DNA from: CAZEER01 sp964511215
GTDB lineage: Bacteria; Fidelibacterota; Marinisomatia; Marinisomatales; UBA1611
Reading direction: 5' to 3'
Assembly (NCBI GenBank): GCA_964511215.1
Contig: CAZEER010000054.1
Location: 1-15,489, forward strand
DNA: 15,489 nt
Of the stretch, positions 7,670 through 15,171 are shown one piece after another. Each line of letters opens with the position of its first letter. The first letter of the stretch is position 1. Made by a program: the position numbers and the translations under genes. The notes beneath the pieces were generated by a model, which was not told the origin of the DNA, made no database searches, and saw nothing but the letters and a program-made list of their open reading frames with translations.

Positions 7670-8359
7670 ATGAAATTATTTAATAATATGAAGATTGCGT
7701 TAGGGAAATATGATAAATCAATAGCTTATTCCTTAGAAGATGCTGTTGATATAGTGCAGGATTTAAAATTTTCTAATTTTGATGAAAGTGTAGATGTCGC
7801 AATTAATCTTGATGTAGATCCTAGGCATGCTGAAGAAAACATTAGAGTGACTACACCGCTCCCTAATGGTACTGGAAAATCGGTTGTTGTTTTGGTCTTG
7901 ACATCTGGCCCAAAGGAAAAAGAGGCAAAAGATGCAGGAGCAGACTATGTTGGTAATAAAGAATATCTTACGAAAATAAAGAATGGCTGGGCTGATGTAG
8001 ATAAGATTGTAGCTACTCCCGATATGATGGGCGAACTTGGTAAGTTAGGTAAAATATTGGGTCCTAGAGGTTTAATGCCAAATCCTAAGAGTGGTACTGT
8101 TACTATGGATGTTGGAAAAGCTGTGGAAGAGTTAAAAGCGGGAAAAGTAGAGTTGCGTGTTGAAAGTAATGGTATCATTCACGTCGCATGCGGGAAAATA
8201 TCTTTTGAAAAAGAAAAATTAATTGAGAATATAAAAAAAATCCATGATACGGTTATTAAGGCTCGTCCTGGTTCTGTTAAGGGACAGTATTTGAAGAAAT
8301 TGACTATATCTTCAACAATGGGGCCTAGCGTTCTTGTGGATCATCTAGCGATAAAGTAG
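7670..8359 (+). CDS. rplA: 50S ribosomal protein L1
   Basis: L1 forms the mobile stalk on the E-site side of the large subunit and helps release deacylated tRNA. In other bacteria it also represses its own operon by binding the rplK leader. The product is 229 residues, normal length. Visible family features are KSIAYSLEDAVDIV near 16-29 and the conserved GPRGLMPNPKSGTV at 131-144. It ends with GPSVLVDHLAIK. A second in-frame ATG at 7688 is possible, but the start at 7670 gives the better N-terminal extent. A weak AAGG lies 11 bases upstream. rplJ follows after only 5 bases. Confidence 0.97.
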   Translation: MKLFNNMKIALGKYDKSIAYSLEDAVDIVQDLKFSNFDESVDVAINLDVDPRHAEENIRVTTPLPNGTGKSVVVLVLTSGPKEKEAKDAGADYVGNKEYLTKIKNGWADVDKIVATPDMMGELGKLGKILGPRGLMPNPKSGTVTMDVGKAVEELKAGKVELRVESNGIIHVACGKISFEKEKLIENIKKIHDTVIKARPGSVKGQYLKKLTISSTMGPSVLVDHLAIK

Positions 8360-8364
8360 TTATT

Positions 8365-8886
8365 ATGCCTAATAAAAAAAATATAGAGCAGGTTGAGAAT
8401 TTATCTGATTGTTTTGCGAAAGCAAAAGCAGTTTATTTTACAGAATATCATGGACTTAATGTCCAAGACATTACAAAGCTGCGCAGCTTGTTCTTTAAAG
8501 AAAATGTTGAATATAAAGTTGCAAAAAATACCTTAATAAAGCTTGCGATTGGCGAAAGTGATATTTCTTCCGATTTGGATGGTGTTTTAAAAGGTTCAAC
8601 TGCATTGGCAATATCATATGATGAGCCTATTGCTCCTGCAAAGGTTATTAAGAAATTTAAAAAGGAAAGTGATCTGCCAGGTGTAAAGGGTATTATTTTG
8701 GATGGTGAATTTTTGGCAGGTGAAGAATTTAAAAGATTAGCTGATATACCTAGTAAGGAGGAGTTGTTGGCGCAATTAATTACAATGTTAAATAGCCCAA
8801 TGCAAAAATTAGCATCGACACTTAATGCACCCATGCAGGATGTTGTTGGGGTGTTGAAAAATTTAAAAGAAAAAAACTTAACATAA
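8365..8886 (+). CDS. rplJ: 50S ribosomal protein L10
   Basis: L10 anchors L7/L12 dimers to the ribosome next to L11. The product is 173 residues, typical length. The N-terminal rRNA-binding domain holds VEYKVAKNTLIK at about 48-59 and LADIPSKEELLAQL at 125-138. The C-terminal helix (about 144-170) has two similar segments, SPMQKLASTL and APMQDVVGVL, which suggests room for two L7/L12 dimers (inference). It starts 5 bases after rplA with no Shine-Dalgarno site. That leaves no intergenic leader for the autoregulatory L10-L12 binding structure known in E. coli, so any such control would have to lie in the end of rplA or be absent. Confidence 0.96.
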   Translation: MPNKKNIEQVENLSDCFAKAKAVYFTEYHGLNVQDITKLRSLFFKENVEYKVAKNTLIKLAIGESDISSDLDGVLKGSTALAISYDEPIAPAKVIKKFKKESDLPGVKGIILDGEFLAGEEFKRLADIPSKEELLAQLITMLNSPMQKLASTLNAPMQDVVGVLKNLKEKNLT

Positions 8887-8891
8887 CAGGG

Positions 8892-8897
8892 AAGGAG
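8892..8897 (+). promoter_or_regulatory. Strong ribosome binding site of rplL (AAGGAG)
   Basis: This six-base match to the anti-Shine-Dalgarno sequence ends 8 bases before the rplL ATG. rplJ just upstream has none. The contrast fits the known need for several L7/L12 copies per L10. Confidence 0.7.
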
Positions 8898-8905
8898 TAT
8901 TTGTA

Positions 8906-9283
8906 ATGGCAGTATCTAGAGCAGATGTACTAACTTATTTAGAAGAATCAAATATGGTTGAGATTTCAGAACTTATTGGTGAAATAGAGGAGAAATTTGG
9001 AGTTACAGCGGCAGCGCCTGTCGCGGTTGCAGCGGCACCTGTTGCTGGTGCAGGTGGTGAAGCTGAAGCCAAAAATGAATTTGATGTTGTCCTTAAGTCG
9101 CCTGGTCAAGCAAAAATAAATGTAATTAAAGCTGTGAGGGGGATTACAGATCTAGGGTTAAAAGAGGCAAAAGAGCTTGTTGATTCAGCTCCTAAAGCAT
9201 TGAAAGAAGGTCTTTCTGAAGCTGAGGCGAACGAAATTAAAGCAAAGCTTGAAGAGGCCGGTGCAGAAGTAGAGCTAGTCTGA
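8906..9283 (+). CDS. rplL: 50S ribosomal protein L7/L12
   Basis: L7/L12 is the multi-copy acidic stalk protein that recruits and stimulates EF-G, EF-Tu and other GTPase factors. The product is 125 residues. The N-terminal dimerisation and L10-binding helices span about 1-32. A flexible Ala/Pro/Val/Gly linker covers about 34-57. The globular C-terminal domain, about 58-125, carries the factor-binding GLKEAK at 84-89. The linker coding DNA is locally richer in G and C than its neighbours because of repeated GCN, CCT and GTN codons, not because of transfer. This is the only gene here ending in TGA, which shows TGA is a stop. It has the best placed ribosome binding site among the ribosomal protein genes here. 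Confidence 0.97.
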   Translation: MAVSRADVLTYLEESNMVEISELIGEIEEKFGVTAAAPVAVAAAPVAGAGGEAEAKNEFDVVLKSPGQAKINVIKAVRGITDLGLKEAKELVDSAPKALKEGLSEAEANEIKAKLEEAGAEVELV

Positions 9284-9345
9284 TTTAGATAGTTTCTTCT
9301 TTGGTGGTAATTGTATTCTAACTAAAAATCTATTGGGAGGCTTAA
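9284..9345 (+). other. rplL-rpoB spacer
   Basis: These 62 bases hold the rpoB ribosome binding site at the 3' end. In E. coli this spacer is several hundred bases and contains an attenuator and an RNase III site. Here there is no clear hairpin with a T run, so I call no attenuator or promoter. Confidence 0.5.
9335..9340 (+). promoter_or_regulatory. Ribosome binding site of rpoB (GGGAGG)
   Basis: A strong purine-rich site 5 bases before TTG at 9346. It supports TTG as the true rpoB start. Confidence 0.65.
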
Positions 9346-12300
9346 TTGAAAGCCAATACTAATCAAATAAACAAGAGAGTTTCCTTTTCTAAAATTTCAG
9401 CTTTTGTAGATGTTCCAGATCTTCTTTCTATACAAACAAGGGCTTATCAGCATTTTTTACAGGAATGGATTCCTTACGAGGCGCGTCAGCCTATAGGACT
9501 TGAGGGGGTGTTTCGTAATGTTTTCCCAATTGAGGACTCTCACCGAAATTATATTCTTGAATACAAATATTATTACTTAGGGCAGCCAAAATATAATCCT
9601 GATGAGTGTATGGATCGTGGCGTTACATATTCGGCGCCCCTGCGTGTTAGGTTGGCATTGCATATAACGGATGAAAATAATAAAAATATTTATGCTCAAA
9701 GTATTGAGCAGGATGTTTATTTTGGTAATATTCCTTATATGACAAAAAAAGGAACCTTTATTATTAATGGGGCTGAGCGTGTAATCGTTTCTCAACTGCA
9801 GCGTTCCCCAGGTGTTTTCTTTGATGAATCCACACATCCTAATGGTACAAAGTTATTTCAAGCCCGGATTATACCTTCTCGTGGTTCATGGGTGGATTTC
9901 ACTACTGATATTAATGATTGTTTATTTGTTATTATTGATCGACGTAGAAAATTCCCTGTTACAATGTTGCTTAGAGCGCTGGGGTATTCATCAAATACTG
10001 ATATCTTTACAGCTTTTGGTGCTACTAAGGTGCTGAGCGCGATTTCGGATGACTTAAATAAATATATCGGTGCCACTATTACTGAAGATATAGTAAATAC
10101 TCAAACTGGTGAAATTTTTCTTGAGAGTGGAGCAGAGTTAACTTCTGAAAATATTCAATCGTTAAAAGACGAAGGTATTGATTCGATTAGAATTGTTGAT
10201 GGAAATAAAGATTTTCATTCAATGTTACTATTGAATACTATTGAGAAAGATCCAACACGTAGTACTGAAGATGCCTTGGGGGTTGTCTATCAATTAATTA
10301 GATCAAGTGAACCTCCTAATCTAGAAACTGCACAGAAATTTATAGAGAGGATATTTTTTAGTCCTAAAAAATATGATTTAGGTCAAGTTGGAAGATATCG
10401 TCTAAATCAGCAATTTAATTTAGAAGTTCCAGTTGAAGATACAGTCCTTACTATGGATGATATAATCCAGGTAATTAGCTTTCTTATTGATATGCGCAAA
10501 GGCGATCGTGGTGTAGATGATATTGATCATTTAGGTAATAGGCGTGTGAAAACAATCGGGGAGCAGTTAACTAATCAGTTTAGTGTAGCGCTTAGTAGAA
10601 TGATACGAACTATACATGAGAGAATGAATTTAAGAGAATCTGAAAGTATAACACCACAGGACCTTATTAACTCAAGGGTGGTGACAACGGTGATTAATAC
10701 ATTTTTTGGTACATCTCAATTAAGTCAATTTGGTGATCAAACAAATCCATTAGCTGAAATAACGCACAAGCGTAGAATCTCTGCTTTGGGTCCTGGGGGT
10801 CTTACTAGGGAAAGGGCGGGGTTTGAAGTCCGTGATGTTCACTATACTCATTATGGGCGTTTATGTCCTATTGAAACGCCTGAGGGTCCAAATATAGGAC
10901 TTATATCATCTCTGGCAATGTATGCTGAAGTCAACAATCATGGATTTATTGAGTCTCCTTACAGAAAGGTGAAGAAAAATGGTAAAGGATCTATAGTTAC
11001 AGACGATACAAAGTATCTTTCAGCGGATGATGAAGATAGGGTTTTAGTTGCTCAAGCATCTACTAAAGTAGATAGTAAAAAGGTAATCTTAGAAGAAAAG
11101 ATTAGGGCGCGTGTCAAAGGCGACTTTCCAATAGTTAGCCCAGCAGAGGTGGATTATGTGGAGGTTTCCCCAAATCAAATCCTAAGTGTCGCAGCTGCTC
11201 TTATTCCCTTCTTAGAACATGATGATGCAAATAGAGCGCTGATGGGTTCTAATATGCAAAGGCAATCCGTGCCATTAATGAAACCACAAGCTCCTATCGT
11301 TGGAACAGGTATTGAAAAAAAGGTAGCAATTGACTCACGGTCCGCTGTCGTTAGTCCTGTGGCTGGAAGAGTTGTATATGTTGATTCTGAGGTTTGTCAT
11401 GTGAAAAGAAAGGATGTTATGGAATCTCTTGCACTCTATGAAGGTGAGAATATTATCAAGATTCCTCTCAAGAAATTTCATAGAACTAATCAAAATACTG
11501 TTCATAATCAACGTCCATTAGTTTCTGAGGGGGATGAAGTTAATATTGGGACAGTTATTGCCGATGGGGCATCAACTGAGAATGGTGAATTGGCACTTGG
11601 TTCTAATATACGAGTAGCGTTTATGCCTTGGAGGGGGTATAATTTTGAAGATGCTATTGTTGTAAGCGAAAGATTGGTCAAAGATGATATCTATAGTTCA
11701 GTGCATTGCAATGAAGTTGAGCTTGAGGTTCGTGATACTAAAAGAGGGCAAGAAGAGCTGACTCCTGAGATACCAAATGTAGGGGAAGACGCCACTAAAG
11801 AGTTGGATCAAAATGGCATCATTCGCTTAGGTGCGCGTGTTGCAGAAGGAGATATATTAATTGGTAAGGTTACGCCTAAAGGTGAAACTGATCCGACTCC
11901 CGAGGAAAAACTTCTCAGAGCTATTTTTGGAGAAAAAGCTGGAGAGGTGAAAGACGCTTCAAAGCGCGCTGAACCAGGAATAAAAGGTGTAGTAATTAAA
12001 ACTCAACTTTTTGAAAAACAAGCGAAACGTACAAAAAAAGAGGAACGTGAGAAAATTATATTATTTCAAAAAGAGGCTGGGGAGAAAAAAGTTCATCTAA
12101 AGCAATCTAGGGATGAAAAATTAACCAACCTTTTGAAAGATCAAATTTCTAATGGAATTAGAGATTTGTCATCTGGGAAGACTCTTATTAAGAAATCAAC
12201 AAAGCTTACTCTGAAAAGGTTAAATAGTTTTGATATGGAAAGATTTGCTCAAGATGATTCGTGGGTTGAGAATAAAAGAGTTTGGAAAAAAGTTATGGCG

Positions 12301-13122
12301 ATCTGGCGTTCTTTTAGAGAAGAATGGGCAAATATTGAGACTACACTAGAGCGTAAAATATTTAAATTGCGTGTTGGTGATGAATTGCAACCGGGAATTC
12401 TAAAATTAGCAAAAGTATTTGTTGCTCAAAAAAGAAGAATTTCAGTCGGTGATAAAATGGCTGGTCGTCATGGTAATAAAGGTATAGTTGCAACTATAGT
12501 GCCTGAAGAAGATATGCCGTTTATGAAAGATGGTACTCCGGTAGATATTGTTTTAAATCCATTGGGTGTGCCATCTCGAATGAATCTAGGGCAATTATAT
12601 GAGACAATGTTAGGATGGGCTGGCGAAGTTCTTGGTAAAAAATTCTCGACTCCTGTATTTGATGGCGCCACCCCAGATGAAGTTCAGGGACAGTTAGGTT
12701 TAGCTGGGCTTCCAGAGACAGGAAAGACTATGTTGGTTGACGGTAAAACTGGTGAGTATTTTGACAATCCTGTTACAGTTGGAAATATTTATATGATGAA
12801 ATTGAGCCATATGGTTGATGATAAAATGCATGCACGGTCAACAGGGCCATACTCCCTTATAACTCAACAACCTCTTGGAGGTAAAGCGCAATTTGGTGGT
12901 CAGCGACTTGGTGAAATGGAAGTATGGGCTTTACAGGCTTATGGTGCTGCGCATACTCTTCATGAGTTGTTGACGGTAAAATCTGATGACGTTGAAGGAC
13001 GGTCAAAGGTTTACAATGCTATAGTGAGAGGCGAGCAAATGCCAGATTTTTCAACTCCGGAATCATTTAATGTGATGATAAAGGAATTGCAGGGCCTTTG
13101 TATTGATGTTGAACTAGATTAA
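9346..13122 (+). CDS. rpoB: RNA polymerase beta subunit
   Basis: This is the second-largest RNA polymerase core subunit, forming half of the active-site cleft and the rifampicin pocket. The product is 1258 residues, in the usual range. It begins MKANTNQINKRVSFSK from a TTG start with a GGGAGG site. Landmarks in order: GTFIINGAERVIVSQLQRSPG in the protrusion (around 137-157), the rifampicin cluster QLSQFGDQTNPLAEITHKRR (458-477), ETPEGPNIGLISS, and the active-site GDKMAGRHGNKG at 1035-1046 with lysines K1037 and K1045, equivalent to E. coli K1065 and K1073. Residues from about 890 to 1015 are a charged, lysine-rich, probably coiled insertion like the SI2 region of E. coli. The C-terminus has GGKAQFGGQRLGEMEVWALQ. 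The residue matching E. coli M515 is glycine (G463). rpoC follows after 20 bases. Confidence 0.98.
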   Translation: MKANTNQINKRVSFSKISAFVDVPDLLSIQTRAYQHFLQEWIPYEARQPIGLEGVFRNVFPIEDSHRNYILEYKYYYLGQPKYNPDECMDRGVTYSAPLRVRLALHITDENNKNIYAQSIEQDVYFGNIPYMTKKGTFIINGAERVIVSQLQRSPGVFFDESTHPNGTKLFQARIIPSRGSWVDFTTDINDCLFVIIDRRRKFPVTMLLRALGYSSNTDIFTAFGATKVLSAISDDLNKYIGATITEDIVNTQTGEIFLESGAELTSENIQSLKDEGIDSIRIVDGNKDFHSMLLLNTIEKDPTRSTEDALGVVYQLIRSSEPPNLETAQKFIERIFFSPKKYDLGQVGRYRLNQQFNLEVPVEDTVLTMDDIIQVISFLIDMRKGDRGVDDIDHLGNRRVKTIGEQLTNQFSVALSRMIRTIHERMNLRESESITPQDLINSRVVTTVINTFFGTSQLSQFGDQTNPLAEITHKRRISALGPGGLTRERAGFEVRDVHYTHYGRLCPIETPEGPNIGLISSLAMYAEVNNHGFIESPYRKVKKNGKGSIVTDDTKYLSADDEDRVLVAQASTKVDSKKVILEEKIRARVKGDFPIVSPAEVDYVEVSPNQILSVAAALIPFLEHDDANRALMGSNMQRQSVPLMKPQAPIVGTGIEKKVAIDSRSAVVSPVAGRVVYVDSEVCHVKRKDVMESLALYEGENIIKIPLKKFHRTNQNTVHNQRPLVSEGDEVNIGTVIADGASTENGELALGSNIRVAFMPWRGYNFEDAIVVSERLVKDDIYSSVHCNEVELEVRDTKRGQEELTPEIPNVGEDATKELDQNGIIRLGARVAEGDILIGKVTPKGETDPTPEEKLLRAIFGEKAGEVKDASKRAEPGIKGVVIKTQLFEKQAKRTKKEEREKIILFQKEAGEKKVHLKQSRDEKLTNLLKDQISNGIRDLSSGKTLIKKSTKLTLKRLNSFDMERFAQDDSWVENKRVWKKVMAIWRSFREEWANIETTLERKIFKLRVGDELQPGILKLAKVFVAQKRRISVGDKMAGRHGNKGIVATIVPEEDMPFMKDGTPVDIVLNPLGVPSRMNLGQLYETMLGWAGEVLGKKFSTPVFDGATPDEVQGQLGLAGLPETGKTMLVDGKTGEYFDNPVTVGNIYMMKLSHMVDDKMHARSTGPYSLITQQPLGGKAQFGGQRLGEMEVWALQAYGAAHTLHELLTVKSDDVEGRSKVYNAIVRGEQMPDFSTPESFNVMIKELQGLCIDVELD

Positions 13123-13131
13123 TTTAATTCC

Positions 13132-13137
13132 AAGGAG
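13132..13137 (+). promoter_or_regulatory. Ribosome binding site of rpoC (AAGGAG)
   Basis: A strong site 5 bases before TTG at 13143. No ATG occurs in the first part of the reading frame before conserved sequence, so the TTG start is well supported. Confidence 0.65.
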
Positions 13138-13142
13138 AAATT

Positions 13143-15119
13143 TTGACTTACATTCAAACAAATTCATTAGATACATCAAAGGATTATAGCTCAATAACAA
13201 TTGGGTTATCTTCACCAGAGAAAATTCTACAGCGTTCCTACGGTGAAGTATTGAAACCTGAAACAATTAATTACAGGTCATATAAGCCAGAAAAGGATGG
13301 GCTTTTTTGTGAGAAAATATTTGGTCCTGTTAAGGATTACGAATGTCACTGTGGAAAATATAAAGGTATTAGGTATCGTGGTATTATTTGTGACCGTTGT
13401 GGCGTGGAAGTTACTCGCAAGAAAGTCCGTCGCGAACGGATGGGGCATATAACTCTTGCAGTGCCAGTAGTCCATATTTGGTACTTGAGATCTATTCCGA
13501 GTAAGTTGAGTTATCTTGCTGGGAAAAGTACCAAAGAACTTGAGCGGGTCATTTATTATGAAATGTTTATGGTTATTGAGCCGGGAGGAAGTGGCCTTGA
13601 AAAATTTGAATTGCTTGAAGAAGATCGGTATCTTGAGGTAGAGGAGCAATTTGGTTACAATGCTGTTTCAGATGAAGATAGAGACAATGATAATTATTTT
13701 TATGCAATTATGGGTGGCGAGGCAATGAAAGAGATGCTTGCGAAAATTAATATTATAGAACTTCGTAATGAGTTAGTTGATATTGTTAAAACTTCTAAAT
13801 CTAAACAAAAACGCAATGATGCACTGAAGCGATTGAAGGTGGTTAAGTCATTTGTACCAGATCCAACAAAAAAAAGATTGAATAAACCAGAATGGATGAT
13901 TGTTTCAATATTGCCTGTAATACCTCCTGAGCTACGTCCGTTGGTTCCTCTTGAAGGTGGTAGATTTGCAGCGTCTGACCTGAATGATCTTTATAGGCGA
14001 ATAATCATACGAAATAATAGATTGAAGCAATTGATGGAAATAAAAGCACCTGATGTCATTCTTAGAAATGAGAAAAGAATGTTGCAAGAAGCGGTTGATG
14101 CTCTTTTTGATAACAATCGTCGTAAAACAGCTATTCGTAGTGGTTCGAGGCGTCCATTGAAATCTTTATCAGATATGCTTAGAGGAAAAAATGGTCGCTT
14201 CAGGCAAAATCTACTTGGTAAGCGTGTGGATTATTCGGGTAGATCTGTAATTGTTGTCGGACCTCAATTGAAATTACATGAATGTGGTATGCCAAAAAAT
14301 ATGGCGCTTGAGTTATTTAAGCCTCATATGATTCATGAGCTTATGGCTCGTGGATATGCTCAAACCCCGAGAAGTTCAAAGTTAATGGTTGAGAATCAAG
14401 ATCCTATTGTCTATAAAGTGCTGGAGTATGTAGTGCAGGATCACCCTGTTTTGCTGAATCGTGCTCCAACACTTCATCGATTGGGAATTCAGGCATTTCA
14501 ACCAGTTTTAGTTGATGGTAAGGCTATACAATTACATCCCTTGGTATGTAGTGCATTTAATGCTGATTTTGATGGAGATCAAATGGCTGTTCATGTTCCT
14601 CTTGCTCTGGAATCTCAGATGGAAGCAAGGATGCTGATGTTGTCAAGTCATAATATTTTACATCCTGCTAATGGGCAACCTATTGCGGTTCCATCTCAAG
14701 ATATGGTTCTGGGGTGCTATTATTTAACTAGACCAAAGGTAGGAGATAAGGGTGAAGGTAAATTATTTAGCTCTATTCAAGAGGGGTTAATGGCATATGA
14801 AAATAAAGCAGTAGGTCTACATGCGATTGTTGATGTTTTTCATAATAATGAATGGATAAAGAAAACAACAGTTGGTAGGATTATTTTTAATTCTATACTG
14901 CCTGATGATGTCGGTTATGTTAATCATATTGTAGGTAAAAAAAGGCTAACAAATATTGTCAATAATGCTTACCTGATAGCAGGCAATCACCAAACTGTAT
15001 TATTCCTTGATCGCTTGAAAGATCTAGGCTTTGGTATGGCTACAGTAAGTGGTGCATCTATTTCTATAAGTGATGTTTTAATTCCTAAAGAAAAGGATTC
15101 TATTTTAAAAATAGCCCAA
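13143..15119 (+). CDS. rpoC: RNA polymerase beta' subunit, N-terminal part (interrupted at 15120)
   Basis: These are the first 659 codons of beta', starting at TTG. The zinc-binding domain near the N-terminus has cysteines at 68, 70, 83 and 86 within YECHCGK and IICDRCGVEV. Further on are RFRQNLLGKRVDYSGRSVI and the catalytic NADFDGDQ at 473-480, whose aspartates D475, D477 and D479 hold the active-site magnesium. Homology runs to SILKIAQ ending at 15119. The frame then reads three more codons and meets TAA at 15126-15128. That stop is inside non-homologous sequence before an assembly gap, so I do not take it as the real end. The protein continues after the gap at 15166. Beta' and beta together form the catalytic core of transcription. 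Confidence 0.95.
15114..15119 (+). repeat. Direct repeat gcccaa, left copy
   Basis: The six bases at the end of homologous rpoC sequence recur as the first six bases after the Ns (15166-15171). Both copies encode the same Ala-Gln pair of rpoC. Collapsing the two copies and deleting what lies between restores a continuous reading frame, KIAQEEVDEIK. Confidence 0.75.
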
Positions 15120-15155
15120 CAAATTTAAATATAGCACTTTGTAACTTGTCAAAAT
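15120..15155. other. 36 bases not homologous to rpoC, next to the gap
   Basis: These bases carry a stop codon in the rpoC frame and do not fit the beta' sequence, which would otherwise run straight from KIAQ to EEVDEIKRKF. They could be a wrong contig tip, a read chimera, a minority strain variant, or the left end of an inserted element whose body was lost in the gap. I do not recognise them as a known insertion sequence end. Confidence 0.6.
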
Positions 15156-15165
15156 NNNNNNNNNN
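15156..15165. other. Assembly gap (ten Ns)
   Basis: Ten unknown bases join two contigs. The number is probably a placeholder rather than a measured length, because the flanking rpoC codons overlap by gcccaa and imply that nothing of rpoC is missing. Confidence 0.95.
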
Positions 15166-15171
15166 GCCCAA
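15166..15171 (+). repeat. Direct repeat gcccaa, right copy
   Basis: Second copy of the six bases at 15114-15119, here starting the continuation of rpoC. Confidence 0.75.

Noticed and set aside
8448..8834. Long open frame on the minus strand opposite rplJ (128 codons)
   Set aside because: It lies wholly opposite a clear L10 gene, has no recognisable motif or ribosome binding site, and follows from the AT-rich codon pattern of the sense strand.
9001..9070. Short GC-rich repeat in rplL as possible mobile or recombination sequence
   Set aside because: It is the alanine, proline and valine codon run of the normal L7/L12 linker.
9284..9345. Attenuator or promoter between rplL and rpoB
   Set aside because: No stem-loop with a following T run and no convincing -35/-10 pair can be seen in the 62 bases.
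12020..12390. Lysine-rich stretch in RpoB as possible intein or foreign domain
   Set aside because: It lacks intein splice motifs and matches the position and character of the known SI2-type lineage insertion in beta.
13278..13649. Minus-strand open frame of 123 codons opposite rpoC
   Set aside because: It is a shadow of the beta' N-terminal zinc domain region, with no independent support.
15126..15128. Natural end of a truncated beta' at this TAA
   Set aside because: The stop is in sequence not homologous to rpoC, and the gene resumes in full after the gap, so a truncated functional protein is not credible.
15120..15155. Leftward promoter in the 36 foreign bases (reverse complement has TTGACA)
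   Set aside because: The TTGACA match is good, but the -10 match at proper spacing is only TTTAAA and the origin of these bases is doubtful.
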